Source: Aldrovandia affinis
Lineage: Eukaryota; Chordata; Actinopteri; Notacanthiformes; Halosauridae
Direction: 5' to 3'
DNA length: 64,000 bases
NCBI GenBank assembly: GCA_029706075.1
Contig: JAINUG010000261.1
Location: forward strand, 367,807-431,806
Shown here: positions 23,059-35,900 of the stretch, piece by piece
Position numbering within the stretch: the stretch's first letter is position 1
Layout of the letters: each line of letters opens with the position of its first letter
Made by a program: the position numbers and the translations under genes
Notes under the pieces: generated by a model
Told to the model about the DNA's origin: nothing
What the model saw: only the letters and a program-made list of their open reading frames with translations
Database searches by the model: none

Positions 23059-24959
23059 CTGCAGAAACAACAACAGAGTGAGCCCACGGTATACAACAGG
23101 ATTAGTAGTGTGTGTGTGTTTGTGTGCGTGCGCACATGTGCATTGTATAGACTACAAATGCTCTGATACAACCAATGGAAATGCTGAGATTAAAAAAAGA
23201 AAATGAAGCACCCACTGTCAGACACAAGCTCCAGGTGTTCCCATTAAAGCTACATTATCAAACTATCTATTCACCTGTGAGCTGACAAAAATAGGAGTGT
23301 CTGCATGCATTGTGTATGTGTGGGGCAATTTGTTGGAATTCACAGCAACCAATGGAAAAAGGCAGCAGCAAAGTCTACAGTGCTTGGCCATGTAGGCAAC
23401 TGCATTCATTAACTAGCTATGGCTACATTAGGCAGGGAAAAAATGGCACAAGACCGGAAAAGCTTGAAGTAGGCCCACATTTCTGTGCATTTTGTATCAC
23501 TGTGGCCGATGGTAATCGGGAGTTACAAGAAATACCCTTCTAATGCTGGGTTCTAGAAACAGCAGGTTTGAACTTAAGTACAATGAAAGGTAAACATCAA
23601 ATCATGCAAAGACATCACACTTACTCATAGATCTTCAATTCAACAAGTAAATGGCAACAGTTGTGTAGTAACTTGAGCTAGACTTGAGCCACTTTGCGGC
23701 TATGGGTCTGCTACGGCAAAAACGTTGCGGTTTAATGTTTTCACCTTGTACAGCGGGGCGACTGCAGCGTAGATCCATCAGAGTGATTTCAGAGGCGGTG
23801 CCCTCTTACTGAAGCCAAGGGACCCCAAGGGCCGTTCTGGCATCACACTCCTGAGGGATGGAGTGGCAGCTTGTCGAAACACTCCAGCAAAGGGGGAGGA
23901 TGATGAGGGGATAAGAATGGATCACAGCGCAGAAGCAAACAGTCACAGGAGCCAATAGGCTGGAGCCACTACATACCGCGCGCTACACAACGCCACTCCT
24001 GCCCCAAACACTGACACTTGTGCTGGGAGCAGGTCTGGAATACCGTCTGGAATACCATGTGCATCAGAGATTACAAACCAACTACTGAATCTGCTACACA
24101 CACCTTTGATCAGTGTACATAGGAGTACTTAATACCACATATGAAGCGATTGGCTGGTCACTGGCATGTGTTACACACAAAAATAGAACAACTAGAATGG
24201 TTCTCATTGAAGGGCAACTATTGAATGTTTTCATGAGCTGAGCACCCAAATTGGCCATGATGGAAATTGCCCACATGCTCAAATTCAAATGCATTTCTTT
24301 ATTGAATGACAGCCGCTTGTCACAATGTCAGATGCTTATGCCCTATGTGTTATTTTGTTCATTTAGGGCCCCATATTGTAAGTCACAGATCTCAAACATT
24401 TTGAACCAATCTAGTAATTCTATCTGTATGTTTAGCCCACCCTCTACCAATAATACTAATGTCCACCCACACATCGCTTAGGCCCCCATCCATTGCCAAA
24501 ACCCCCCGGTCCCATTCCTTCCACTCATACCCTTGTTAAAAAAATGTCAATTTCTACTGAATAAACTGCCTAAAATGCAATTCGGAGGAAAAAAAAAAAA
24601 ATCTTCAAGTACAAGACTCAGGGCTGCAAAATGGTAGAGCCAATGTGTTTACATTCTCCCCCCTTAGAGTAAATTTAAATATATAAAATAGTTCCCAGGA
24701 CTGATCATTGAAGAACCATCCCTAAAACATAAATTAGTCAGTGGACATTAACCTGAACCAAATCCAGTCTTCTTTTCGGTCTTACAAATGAAATGGGGAA
24801 CCATTTTCATCCAGTGTTGAGGCAAACTGGCAACTTACCAGGAATAAATGTGACAAGATTTGCCAAGAGGGCAAGGTTTGAAATTGAAGGCCAAGTGAAC
24901 TATGTGAAGAGGATTTTGTGGCAACAGTTGAATCAACAAGTGTTTGTTGAAATGTTGCT

Positions 24960-25349
24960 TTTTTTTTTTTATTGTACATTTTTGTTTCTAATTTAATCAA
25001 ATTTTTCTCCCAATTTAGTAGCAAATTACACCCTCTCTTTTGCATGTCAATCCCCCCTTGTATTGTGAGTTTGCTGCCGTAGCCCTGAGACCAGCAGTGA
25101 CAAAGGCGAAGTATCGTATCCTCCGAGACGGCACTCGCCGAGCCGTCAACCGTAACTCCAGGACTCCAGAGCCACTCCTATACGCAGCAAACTCATGTCG
25201 GCTTCCCTCCCCCCTCCCTGGGACGGACAGCCAATTGCCGCCCCCTAGTGGCACTCCTGGCCAGAGCAGACTCTGGCGAGGCCAGTGTAATCAAACCCCA
25301 GGCGCAGTGGCCGGTCAAACGTTGTAACCGCTAGACCACCCAGGAGGCC
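24960..25349 (-). mobile_element. tRNA-derived SINE of the 390-bp family, oldest copy
   Basis: Minus orientation. The head reads GGCCTCCTGGGTGGTCTAGC then GGTT (A box), with GGGTTTGATTAC-like B-box remains. A GC-rich body with GGGAGGGGGGAGGGAAGCC follows. The 3' part reads AATTGGGAGAAAAA and ends in a poly-A stretch (T run on plus). It is flanked by AATGTTGCT at 24951-24959 and 25350-25358, a 9-bp target duplication. It is more diverged than the copies at 51.0, 52.8 and 60.4 kb. Confidence 0.7.
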
Positions 25350-25941
25350 AATGTTGCTGATTTCTGCTACAGAAAAATATGAATGATGAGCCTATACATA
25401 GAGGAAACCACAGCCTGAGGATGCAGGATACTCTGTTAACTCAAAAGAATAGAGATCAGGCAAAGTACAGCTCGAGTCACAATGACTCTGAATACAAGTC
25501 CAGGAGACTGCAGTTTGCATGCCTTCTCAATATTTACTAGTTACAAGCCACCACCCGCCACCCACCCCTCAAAAAGTCAGAAAGTCCCCGATCTCACTTG
25601 TCCCCCCCCACCCCTGCTTGAGCCAGTGACACAGCAGTATGCAGCTGTTCCCATAGACAGCCACATCACACACAAAACACACCTGTCAGAGTTGCAGTTG
25701 GTAGTCAAAGTACCGGACACTGCTTAGTTTGACACACACCACAGTTTCTCACCAGGAGTTTACGCCAACAGACAAGAGAATGAACAACAAAAATGTTCTG
25801 CACTGTGAATCCACTCTCAGGAGCATGATGCCAGAACCCAGGAATACCACTTCAGTGTGAAGTGGGCTGAATGGGGGGGCAGGGAGGAAAGTTTTTCCTT
25901 TTACATTAAAAATAAAATCATTTAAAAACGGGAACACTTAC

Positions 25942-26250
25942 CTTTTCTGCTGAACTGCAAGCACATCTCTTGAAGCATACAAGTCCAGGCTCTACTGTCC
26001 ACTGACTGCAGCAGAACTACTGATCCTCAATGCAATCAACTGCCGAGGGTCTCTACCGAAGGAGGGGCCGGTTGGCCGCTGGCCCTGACTGCACAGCTAT
26101 GGCATCCTCATGCACTCAAGACATGTGGAACAGACAAGACACCAGCCTCTGTCCTCACAGGTAGTCTCTTCAGCCAGATGATTGGGGGTAGGGAGGGGAG
26201 GGAGGAAGAAATCGGCTCGACTTCACGTCAGTCTAGTCTTTTCAGTCAGT
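25942..26250 (-). promoter_or_regulatory. Possible first exon and promoter of a minus-strand transcript
   Basis: A consensus donor (GCAGAAAAG then GTAAGTG) ends a candidate exon at 25942. Upstream is a GC-richer stretch with GGTCTCTACCGAAGGAGGGG and similar sequence. If real it would be a 5' untranslated exon feeding the segments at 23.0 and 21.8 kb. There is no coding evidence. Confidence 0.3.
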
Positions 26251-28093
26251 CTCCCCCCCCACTTCTTTATTTTGGCTACAGAAAGACTTAAAATTGGCTG
26301 AGAAATTGACCAATGAGATGTCATATCAAATTACCCAGCACAGAAACTCATCTGGCACAACAAATGTTGCCAATAAAACTGGTCTGTAATCAATATGCCT
26401 ATAAATATATACAGACACGCACTTTTCCACAGATTTTTCTTCATCCTGGTTTGCTTTCTAGAAAATGCTTTCCCTTTTGAGTAATTGTTGGATTAGCAGG
26501 AGGAAAAAAAACTGTTGGACGCCTCTGTTACATTCCTAGATGAGAAGGTACATTGGTTTCCACTCTTCTATCCAGATGTCAGACAAGACTTGTAGCGAGA
26601 TAAGAGGGGAACTGGAGATGATTGCAAACTGGGCATAATTTACAACCCCAGATAATAAAGTTAATTCTACATTAAATGCAAACTACTCAAAACATCCTTT
26701 TAACATAGAATCCAGTGTGTCAAATTAAAAATAGCTATAATATCAAGTGAAACAGGCCAGTTCGCCTGTTTTAATGCCAATACTTCAGGGGGAAACTCAT
26801 GTACCACTGAACTATAGCCATGAGAAAAGGTAGCTTGCAAAACCTCTACTACAAGCATGGGCCATTTATGTTGCGTGGAGTCATTCCAAATGAGGCTTAG
26901 AAATAAACAATATAAATGTATCATCAATTGTAGCAATTCATCCATGTTTTAACAGACTAGTCTTTACTACCAATGTGACTACAGATCTGGAATTCGCAAA
27001 TATCACAGCGTATATATATATTCGTAATTGGGTACATCTTAATTACTAATTTAGCCTGGATGTCTGAATATTTATCTTACTGCCAGAATATTTATACATT
27101 ATCTTACTGGGACCTTAATTTTCAAATCTCTAATGTATCACAATCCATGCGTAGGGCCAGTTCTCAAAGCTGCATCTTTAAATTACATATGGGTCCCAAT
27201 ACTGGTCCTTGTGGAACCCCGGTCAAGTTTTGCTAGTCATTTTAAATGCTTTGCCATTGCATTTGCCATTTAGGAAATTCCTCTACAGCATACGTAATCT
27301 TCAATTTACTAATTTTAGAGACCAGCCAAGCAAACTGAGAAACAATGGGTAGCTGATCAGAGCTGCATATTAAGTCTTAGACTTGAGTCAAAGAATTGAT
27401 CACAACTTGGGTGACCAGTCGAATTACTTTTCAATATACATTTCATGTTCTGATGGGTAAATGTTATGCTCCTCTAGCACTTTCAGGGGGGTTTAGGGAG
27501 CAAGTTTTTAACCTCACAAGCCCACCCTTTCTTTGCAGATGTATGAATGAAATACAAAACCAAGATAATCTTGACTACTTAATCACTGCGTTGTCACATT
27601 ACAGTGGGAACAGACATTTGTAAAACTAAGGTCAGGAAATCAGGGGCTAGATTAAATAGTCAAACCAATTACAGTACCAAGAGGGCTCTTGTCACCCTGC
27701 AATTTCTTTTTTGTTTTGTTTTTTGAGTTGAGTGAACCTGTTGAGAAAAACGTACAGAAAATCCAATACAATGATACATGAACATTGCAGGTTTATGGTA
27801 TTGGGAAGCAATGAAGCCCTAAAATGTTTCCAGTCTAGGACGGAGTCCATAACCAGCTCAGAACAGATATTACGAACAATGCATACAACAGGCCTGCAGG
27901 CTAGCGGTTGACCTTCAAAATCTGAATACAAGTGTTTTGTGCCATAAAGGTTTTAAAGTTCAAAATGTGTTCACCCAACATAACATGTTTTATGGGGACA
28001 GTCTTGAAAGAGTACTCCACAGATCAAAGGGCAACACTGCAACACATGCAGTCAATATTTGGAGCCGTTGGGACTATTCTATGTGAACACATA
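26251..28093. other. Region downstream of sfpq, nothing recognised
   Basis: AT-rich, few recognisable repeats, no supported exon on either strand. Confidence 0.35.
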
Positions 28094-28277
28094 CAGTGTT
28101 TCCCCTATAATTCTGTAGACATGATGGCTGCAGCATGGGAATGGGGCATTAGCAATGGAAAAACACTTGATCCAGGAGGTGTTATACAAGTTGTTCAAAA
28201 GTCCAAAAGCTCAATTCTGTTGCCATGTTTTTGGCATGGCTACACACCATGCCTGAATAGTGCTAGGGGAAACACTG
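28094..28277. mobile_element. Miniature inverted-repeat element (184 bp, hAT-like ends)
   Basis: The left end reads CAGTGTTTCCCCTA and the right end reads TAGGGGAAACACTG, a perfect 14-bp inverted pair of a type common in fish hAT elements. No matching 8-bp target duplication was seen. The open plus-strand frame across this region (27932-28402) runs through the element and is not a gene. Confidence 0.65.
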
Positions 28278-28900
28278 ATGTGGAGCAATTTATGACCACA
28301 AATGCAAAGAAAATATCTGGTTTTAAAATGGTAATACAGGAGATGTTTAAGGACAGTCTTCAGCCTCATAAAATGAGCACATTAAAACAAAAAGGTTGGT
28401 AGAGCTCTTCAGAGAACACTACTTGTGGTAAGAGAATGGAATAGTGGTGAAACAGTAATTACGGTTAGGTTTGTCTCAGTAAAAAGTCAATGTTCCACAT
28501 TTAATAACTTGTTAAAATCAAGGAAGGTATTAGTCCATGTGGGCCAATACAAGAAGGTTGACATTTATAACCCATACCAATAAAGACCAAGAGCCTATGG
28601 AATCCAGATTTTAAATAACATGGACGTAATCATGGGACAAAAAAAAGGGGGAAAAGGAAACTGCTGTGCAATAAAGCCAAGGGGTTGAACACATGCAATA
28701 GTTTTCAGAATGCTCGAGTAGTCTTCTCTGGCCTTCATGGCTAAATCAGTTCAGCAATTGAGTCCACTAGCACTGCCGAAAGCTTACTACATTCCAGATA
28801 GCAATTGTATCTTGCAGTCTATTAAATCTAAACCTCACTATACATTTATGACCACCACTCATTTATAATCCACATAAGTATGGATGGATAAGATGTCATT

Positions 28901-28902
<2 letters not shown>

Positions 28903-28931
<29 letters not shown>
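28903..28931. repeat. (TA)n microsatellite
   Basis: Simple TATATA run of about 29 bases. Confidence 0.85.
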
Positions 28932-29577
28932 GGATGGGAATACATTTGCAATTGTAATAACTGAATAAATGGCAAGGATTTCATCATCCTCATCCAAAGA
29001 GTAAGATTAATAGATATTAATCCATTCTTTGTATTAAAAAAAGACTAAGCGTAATGCCTAGTCAATGGTTTCAGTTAATTTTATACATTCTCAGAGCCAT
29101 CACTGGACTGCCCACTCACTAAAAGGGGTTCGGAATCAACTTTCAGGCTTTTTATCCAATAGAATAATCTACTAGTGGGCTACAATTCTATGGACAGAAA
29201 TTTGGTTTACCTCATTTTAGTTAGGTAATCTTTTGTAAGATGGCCAAGTACGAAATCCTAAAAAATGAGTGCATTCTACCAACATTGAGCATATTTGCTG
29301 GAGAATTCCACACTAACAGACCCACACCAAACAGCTTCCTCATTCTATGAAAATAAAACCAGGCCTTTGAAAGATTAGAGAATTTACAGTTCAAGTACAC
29401 AGGCCAGGAAATAAATACACCACCCTCACTTGTGAGCCTCGGTCAGCTGTTCCTCAACCAAACTTGTGATTGGGAAGCCTTTACGGACTTTGATGCTTAG
29501 GATTTGGATCAAATGCACAGCGCTGTGCTAAGAAAAACTTTGAAGAGCTTTGGAAAAGTAAAGAACCAATTGCAGCC

Positions 29578-29583
29578 TTTATT
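29578..29583 (-). terminator. sfpq poly(A) signal candidate
   Basis: AATAAA on the minus strand, about 390 bp past the sfpq stop codon. It is the first such hexamer found after the stop in the expected direction. Confidence 0.45.
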
Positions 29584-29972
29584 GTAAAGTTACACATTTT
29601 CAAAATGTTAAATGGCACAAAAACACAGCCATAGAAAGGTGAGGGTTAACTTACAAATTAAACCACCACAACATGAGTCACATTACACGATAGAACTAGA
29701 CAGTAGATTATACTGAGCGGGGGCAGGGTAAGGAATCTCCGAGATTGGCCAGTTAACCTATTACACACTACTTCAAATACAAAATAAAAAAAGTGGAAAA
29801 AAAAATCCATTAATTTGCCATAAAATGATGCTTCTTCAGGCTAAAATGCAAGAATACTCAACTTAAATACAACATTTTTTACTCAAGATGTTCCGATGAA
29901 CCTAAACAAGAGCGCTTTTTTTTTGTTTTTTGTTTTTCTTTCTTTCTTTCTTTGAAATGAGACGAACAACCA

Positions 29973-32900
29973 TTAGAACCGGGGCTTCTTGGCAGGCCCT
30001 TCAAACTCCTCACGGACGCGGCCAAATCCTGGGTTCCCAGGGCCCATCCCTCTGGGCCCCCCTGGGCCACCCTGGGGGAAACGCTCATTGCGCTACAGGT
30101 ACCGTTCACCGCAGCATGGGGGAAGGGGAAGAGGGGAGAGGTTTGTGTTCAAGTCCACACGTTTCAGGGAGGGGGTGCAGGGGCCATTAAAGCGGTTCGC
30201 ATAATAAATACCCCAGAATTAAATTAAAAAAATAAAAAACCCACCCCAAAAACAAACAAAAACAAAAACCACAGGAGACACGTCCGAAGAAAAGGTTCGT
30301 TGAAACAGTCCCAATACGCAGATCCACAGGTGCCACAGGCGACATACAGAGAAGGAAGAGAGGGTGATATTTTTGTTAGTTAAGTCCTGCGGAGGTTTGC
30401 ATGCATGCCGCGGGCTGAGCTACATCACAGGCTGCAATGCCAGCCAGAAAGGGGGCCCATTTAATAATAAATAAATTTTAAAAACTGGGTTGATATTGTG
30501 CTGATAGGGGTCTGGCAGATTCGCTATACACTCCCTACTGGAGTAGTGGCTGTGATCAAATTCAGTCACTTAAATTATCACAGCCTTGTATTTTTATTAA
30601 ATGCTTCTTTCAGTTCATTAGGTGGTACATTTTATAGTCTACAGAAAAATTGTGGTTGGAATTGTGGCATTTGGGAACCACATGGAGCATTTTGTCCTCA
30701 GGTTTCAGATGAATCCTGTCAATTTGGTCTCAATGCAATATTTGGGAGATTGGAAACCACACCCAAACTAAAATGAGAGCAGTTTTACATTGCCTTCTTG
30801 CTGGCCTAGTTAAATTGGTTAATGGATCACTGGATATTGAATGTGCACTCAAGGCAGTTGGAGTTAAAACAAAAACGTATGAAGTCCAGCACAACAAATC
30901 CAAATCAGCCAAGAGCATGTGAACAGCTCCATGGCCCTTTTGTTCGCACAAATCCAGGACACTGCTTCAGAACTGCACAAAGAGGGCATCTCCTGATGCT
31001 CCTTGGCATGGAGGGCAATAATATTTTGACTTGCATAGCAATTTTGTAACAAATGAGAACTTAAATAGGAAGATTACACATTTTCTGAATGCATTTAAAT
31101 GTGTTATATCACTTGAACTTTCAGTTAATTGTTAATGTCCTTCAACAGCCAAATACCAAATTACTGCTCTTGCAAGTCATTTTAATACAGGAGGTTTTCC
31201 CGCTCCTGAAACTTATTTTAAGCCTATAGGAGAAGAGAACTGATTTTCCTACGCATCTTAAAACGTTGGAAATGGCATTAAAATGCACCACTTATTGCAT
31301 TTATTCTAAAATCCTAATCTTGAGGTTCACATTTTTCAATTTGGGTTTTGCATTTGAAACTTCTGTTCATCAGAGGCAAGATTTCTTGTATGTTTGTTTG
31401 GGCATGGTGGCCCTTCTGCAGTCAGCAGTGAATCTAAAAAAATTCCTGCAGTCTTTAAAATTAGCCCATGGTTATTTACTTTTAAGGCAGTGCATTGAAG
31501 GTTCTCAAAGGAAATGTTTAAAGAATCTGTTTGAAGCAGCTTCCTAAAGCCTCAATTCTAATGTTTAGAGGTCAGTTCAGTGTTAATTACCAAATCTGTA
31601 TCCGTTATTTGTAATTTATCAGCGCTTACTAACACCGTAACTAATGATTGTCCTCCCAAGAGTGGAATTTTGAGAGGAATAGAGAATGTATTTTCCTTCT
31701 GGAGGGAGAAAGCATTGCTCCCCAAGTTGCAGCAGTTAGATTTGGTTGTGGAAATTAACAGCACAGAAATCCCATCACGCTGCACTTGGTGAGGCAACAG
31801 TTCATTGCTTGCATCACAATTTGATTAGCCAGTTCTGATGTGATGTCCGTTTCCATCCCTGAGGTTTCCTCAAAGCTCTAAGACTAAGTAAAATCAGCAG
31901 TTTAGGGAACTTAGATGGAATAATGAATGCACAACTCGCTTGTGTGTGGTCTTCCAAATGCATTTGCATCTATAAAATTGGCAAGCTCTGAAAGCAAATT
32001 ACAAGACAATGGGTGAGGATAATTCTTCCCCTTGGTTTAAACTTAAAACATCTCATTTGGTCAAAGGGCTAGAATATTACCCTGTCTCATCTGTTGACCA
32101 GCAACTGAAAATCTTTGCAAAATGTGGTCTGGGCAAAAGGAGGAGTGGATAAATATAAGTGGTTTCAATTTAAATCCTCACATTATTGATGTGTTCTAGA
32201 GGCCACAAGTGTGTTTGTAGACCATAACATTAAGAATCCGTGTACACTGAAATGTGGCTAGCTACACACTGTTCCGAGATAATTGCATGCATTCCTGATC
32301 GTGGACATCAAGGGTTTGAGATTTCACACCTGGAAGCAGCGATTCCCATGTTCCCATCCATTTAATAGCTTAAATTCAAACAGACAAAATTAGCCCATTG
32401 CTTTCTGGTGAATACATCCATTTGGTGGTACACTGACAGTATTTTGTCATCTCGTTCAGGTTTGTAAACAAATCAAAGAGCTTAAAATAAATAGCAATTG
32501 CAGGAGCAACACAATTGGTAGCAAACTAGGTGCTGGTCCAACAAGCATTTTACTGCCAATTTCCTTTAGACACAAGCCACATTAATGACATTCTGGGATG
32601 AGCGGTCAACCTACTTTCCCAAAAATGTACATCTACAGTATCCACAAATATAAATAAATGTTAACCCAGTGGTCTTACATTGAATGGCATTAGTAAACGT
32701 ATCATTTAGACTTCATTGACCTGTAAATCTCAGCCAAAGGTCTGATATGTCGGCCCGTTGGAAAGGCTTACAGTCATTGTTCGACTAGAAGCGACATCCA
32801 GGCCCATTGTCTCTTTTCCTATTAAACACAGGTGCCTTCATGATGGTCACATAGTCAGAATTATTTTCTTGGGACTGGATTAAGTTGATATCCAAGGATC

Positions 32901-35900
32901 TCCCAATGAAATAATGCAGGCAAAAAGATTTAAGATGTATACCTTACTCAATTAATGATTTGCCAAATATAATCAATCATTTCAACAGCCTGTGTACCCT
33001 GCCCTTTTCCTCCAACTCATTTACGGTTGGCTTCAGTTGCCTAAAGTTGCTGTAGGGCCCTGAAAAAACAACTCACAATGTGGAACCAGCTTTAGACATT
33101 GAGCAAGCAACCAGGTCAAGCTACGCCAGTTGACAAACTGGTGCTACAGAACATTCCTCAAAAACAGAGACCTAGTTTTGTTTCGTCTTTTTAAAAAAGC
33201 ACAGGTCAGCTGTATCCTGGCGTCAAGTCCTATTTAATCCAGGCAAAGCCACACATGTGAAAACCTTCACCCCAGTCTCCATCAAAAGCTTTCAAAACCC
33301 TCTTCATTCAGGACCTTACACGTGGCAGAATTTGCAGGATGGGTGCATTTTTAAAACATTGCCACTTTTGCTTATGAAACATCAACCTGTACTAAAATGT
33401 CTTAGATTGCAACGCTACATATTGGCACTACGCATGAGAAGTAATTACCACAAAATCTACTTTGTAGCCATTATAGTAAGTTCACAGAGATGGGCTTGAG
33501 AAACATTTTGAACACCCCACACTGCGTTAACTTTGGGTGTGATCGGAGATCAATTCTGCTTTACAGTCAGAGCACTTGCACCGATTGCTACAAGGCAGCC
33601 ACGTGCAGCTTTAAAGTGTGCCTGCCTGTCAACAATCTAACACTCAAGACAGACCTTACAAAAAATTAAAAATAAATTTAAAAACTGGCAGCTATGAGGA
33701 GAGAACCACTGAAGTTTTAGTACAGGTTGATTTTACAAGAGCAACGAGAGCTCAAAGCGATGGAGGAGCCAAGTGGGCAGTCCATCAAACAACAAAAGAT
33801 ACCAGCCGTACACACGCAACCACAAGGAGGCAAGTCCAACACAGACTACTCTAGCAGCCAAGAAGACCTCGCATACAAGGCTGCTGCCGAGATCCGGCAA
33901 TGCAGTGTGCTTTCTGGCCATCCATTCCCCAGATTGTGTAAAGGGAGGAAAACTAGGATCATTAAGACCCCATCACTCAAGAGAATACAATTTATTCCTG
34001 CTGGTCATCCACCCCACCCCCACCCCACCGATTCTCAACAAGAGGTCACTGCCCCCCCACCTCCAGACTTATCATTCCACTCAGGGATACATTACCATTT
34101 CATTGGGCATCATGGCACCTCCCATGCCCCCAGCTGCTGGCGCCCCCATCCCCTGGTGGCCCTCGAAACCCATGCCGCCCATGGGGAACTTCTGGTTTGG
34201 TGAGCCAAAGGGCATATCTGTGAGAGTTAGGGTCTGGGGTCAGAGGCTGGCGAGATGGAACATGTGGCGCTGGAGCCTCTAGCTTGCCGTAGTTCTAACC
34301 ATAACATTTATTCTGGTTTTCTTTTTTTACCCTCGTAGTATTACTGCAATCTACTGCTTACATTTTAGAAGATGCAGTTTGAAAACTTGCATTGCAATTG
34401 TAGGATGTATTGTTAGCTCTGCTATCCTCAGTGGTTTCTGCATCATTAGGCATCACCTCTACTTGAACCCTAATTAGGATTGTTATGGTAATTTATTGCA
34501 CTTATTTTACAGTTCGAAAGGTTCTGCTCAACCATAGGTAATAGGTCGGGGTACCACTGTAGTTCAGGGGTGCAGTCGCGTGAAATTTGTAAAAAAATGC
34601 AACTTCGAGCATCTGCCGAATAAATTATTAACACCAAACTAATGTGGGGCTTGATATGGCCATTAAACAGTTAGGCATAATTTGACAAAACATTGGTCGA
34701 GACTCACCTGACATGCCCATTGATCCGCCTCCACTCATCCTCATCTCCCGCTCCCTCTGCAACACAGGCCTGGTCGTTAGAAAAACAGCATCCACCCCAC
34801 CACCACTTCCTCTATAGCAAGGCTCCAAACTGTTCCCGTCTCAAGCCTGATCTGACATGCATGTCCCAATCGCAGGACTTTGCTCTCAATAACAGAATAC
34901 AACTGGTTCAATTCAGGTAGTCCTTAATGGTCCATTACTGCCATCACCAATTTTAGCCAATACGTTATCCATCCCCCCCCCATCACCACCAATAAGTGCG
35001 CAGGCCTCGCTTGCTCGCTTCACTCACAGAGTCCATGAAACCGCCCATCCGGTAGGACTCCTCGCGCTGGCGACGCATCTGCTCCTCCATCTCTCGCTGC
35101 CGCAGCATCTCCTCCTCCCGCCTGCGTCGCTCTTCCTCCTGCCTGTGAAGTCCACCCATACACCCTCATCACTGTTGCCCACACACAAGTAGCACCCTGC
35201 TCATCCCAAACTGCTGTCTGCACTGCCAAAGATTGAATCGCCAACGGTCGCATTTCCTGCAGTACCTGAGCTGCATCTCCTTGCGCTTCTGCATCTCCTG
35301 GCTGTGCATCTCCTCCATGCGCCGCAGCTCCTCCTGGCGCCTGAGCAGGTCTGCGTGGCACAAAGCGGGACACGTCAAACCCTATTCTAACCCCGCATTC
35401 TAACAGGGGGCGATACTAGGCGACTAAATCACCCAGTGGGCGTTGCCCACATTTGAATGGCTTCCTCAAAAATGCTTCCGACATGCTTACAAAATTTGTG
35501 CATGGTAAACGAATAGTTCATCATAGATTTTGAGAATCTTTATTATAAATATTAGTTGGCTAGCAGTATTGTTTCCTTCAATCATGAACCGCAAACTCAA
35601 ACTCAGAAGGCTTTTTACAATTGCGGCCATTTACTTGTCTCCGGTACGTTTTTCCAAACGTACCCATGCGATACAAAATTGCCTTCTCTTACATGTTTAA
35701 GTGAATTTATCAAAAACGCCCAAAAACGACATACCCAAAAGTAAATTAAAGCTGCTCTTCAACCGCTTGCAGTATATGCATGGTTTTGGTCTCATTCAAA
35801 AGATAACACTCTGAATTTTTGAATTGCAAAACAGTCAGAATCACTAAGTGCCTCTGGCACTGTGTAATAGTGGTCTGAATGTGCTGAATTTGAAGGATAT

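Noticed and set aside
27932-28402. Open plus-strand frame of 156 codons
   Set aside because: It runs through a miniature element with perfect 14-bp inverted ends, shows no family resemblance and has no splice or promoter context.
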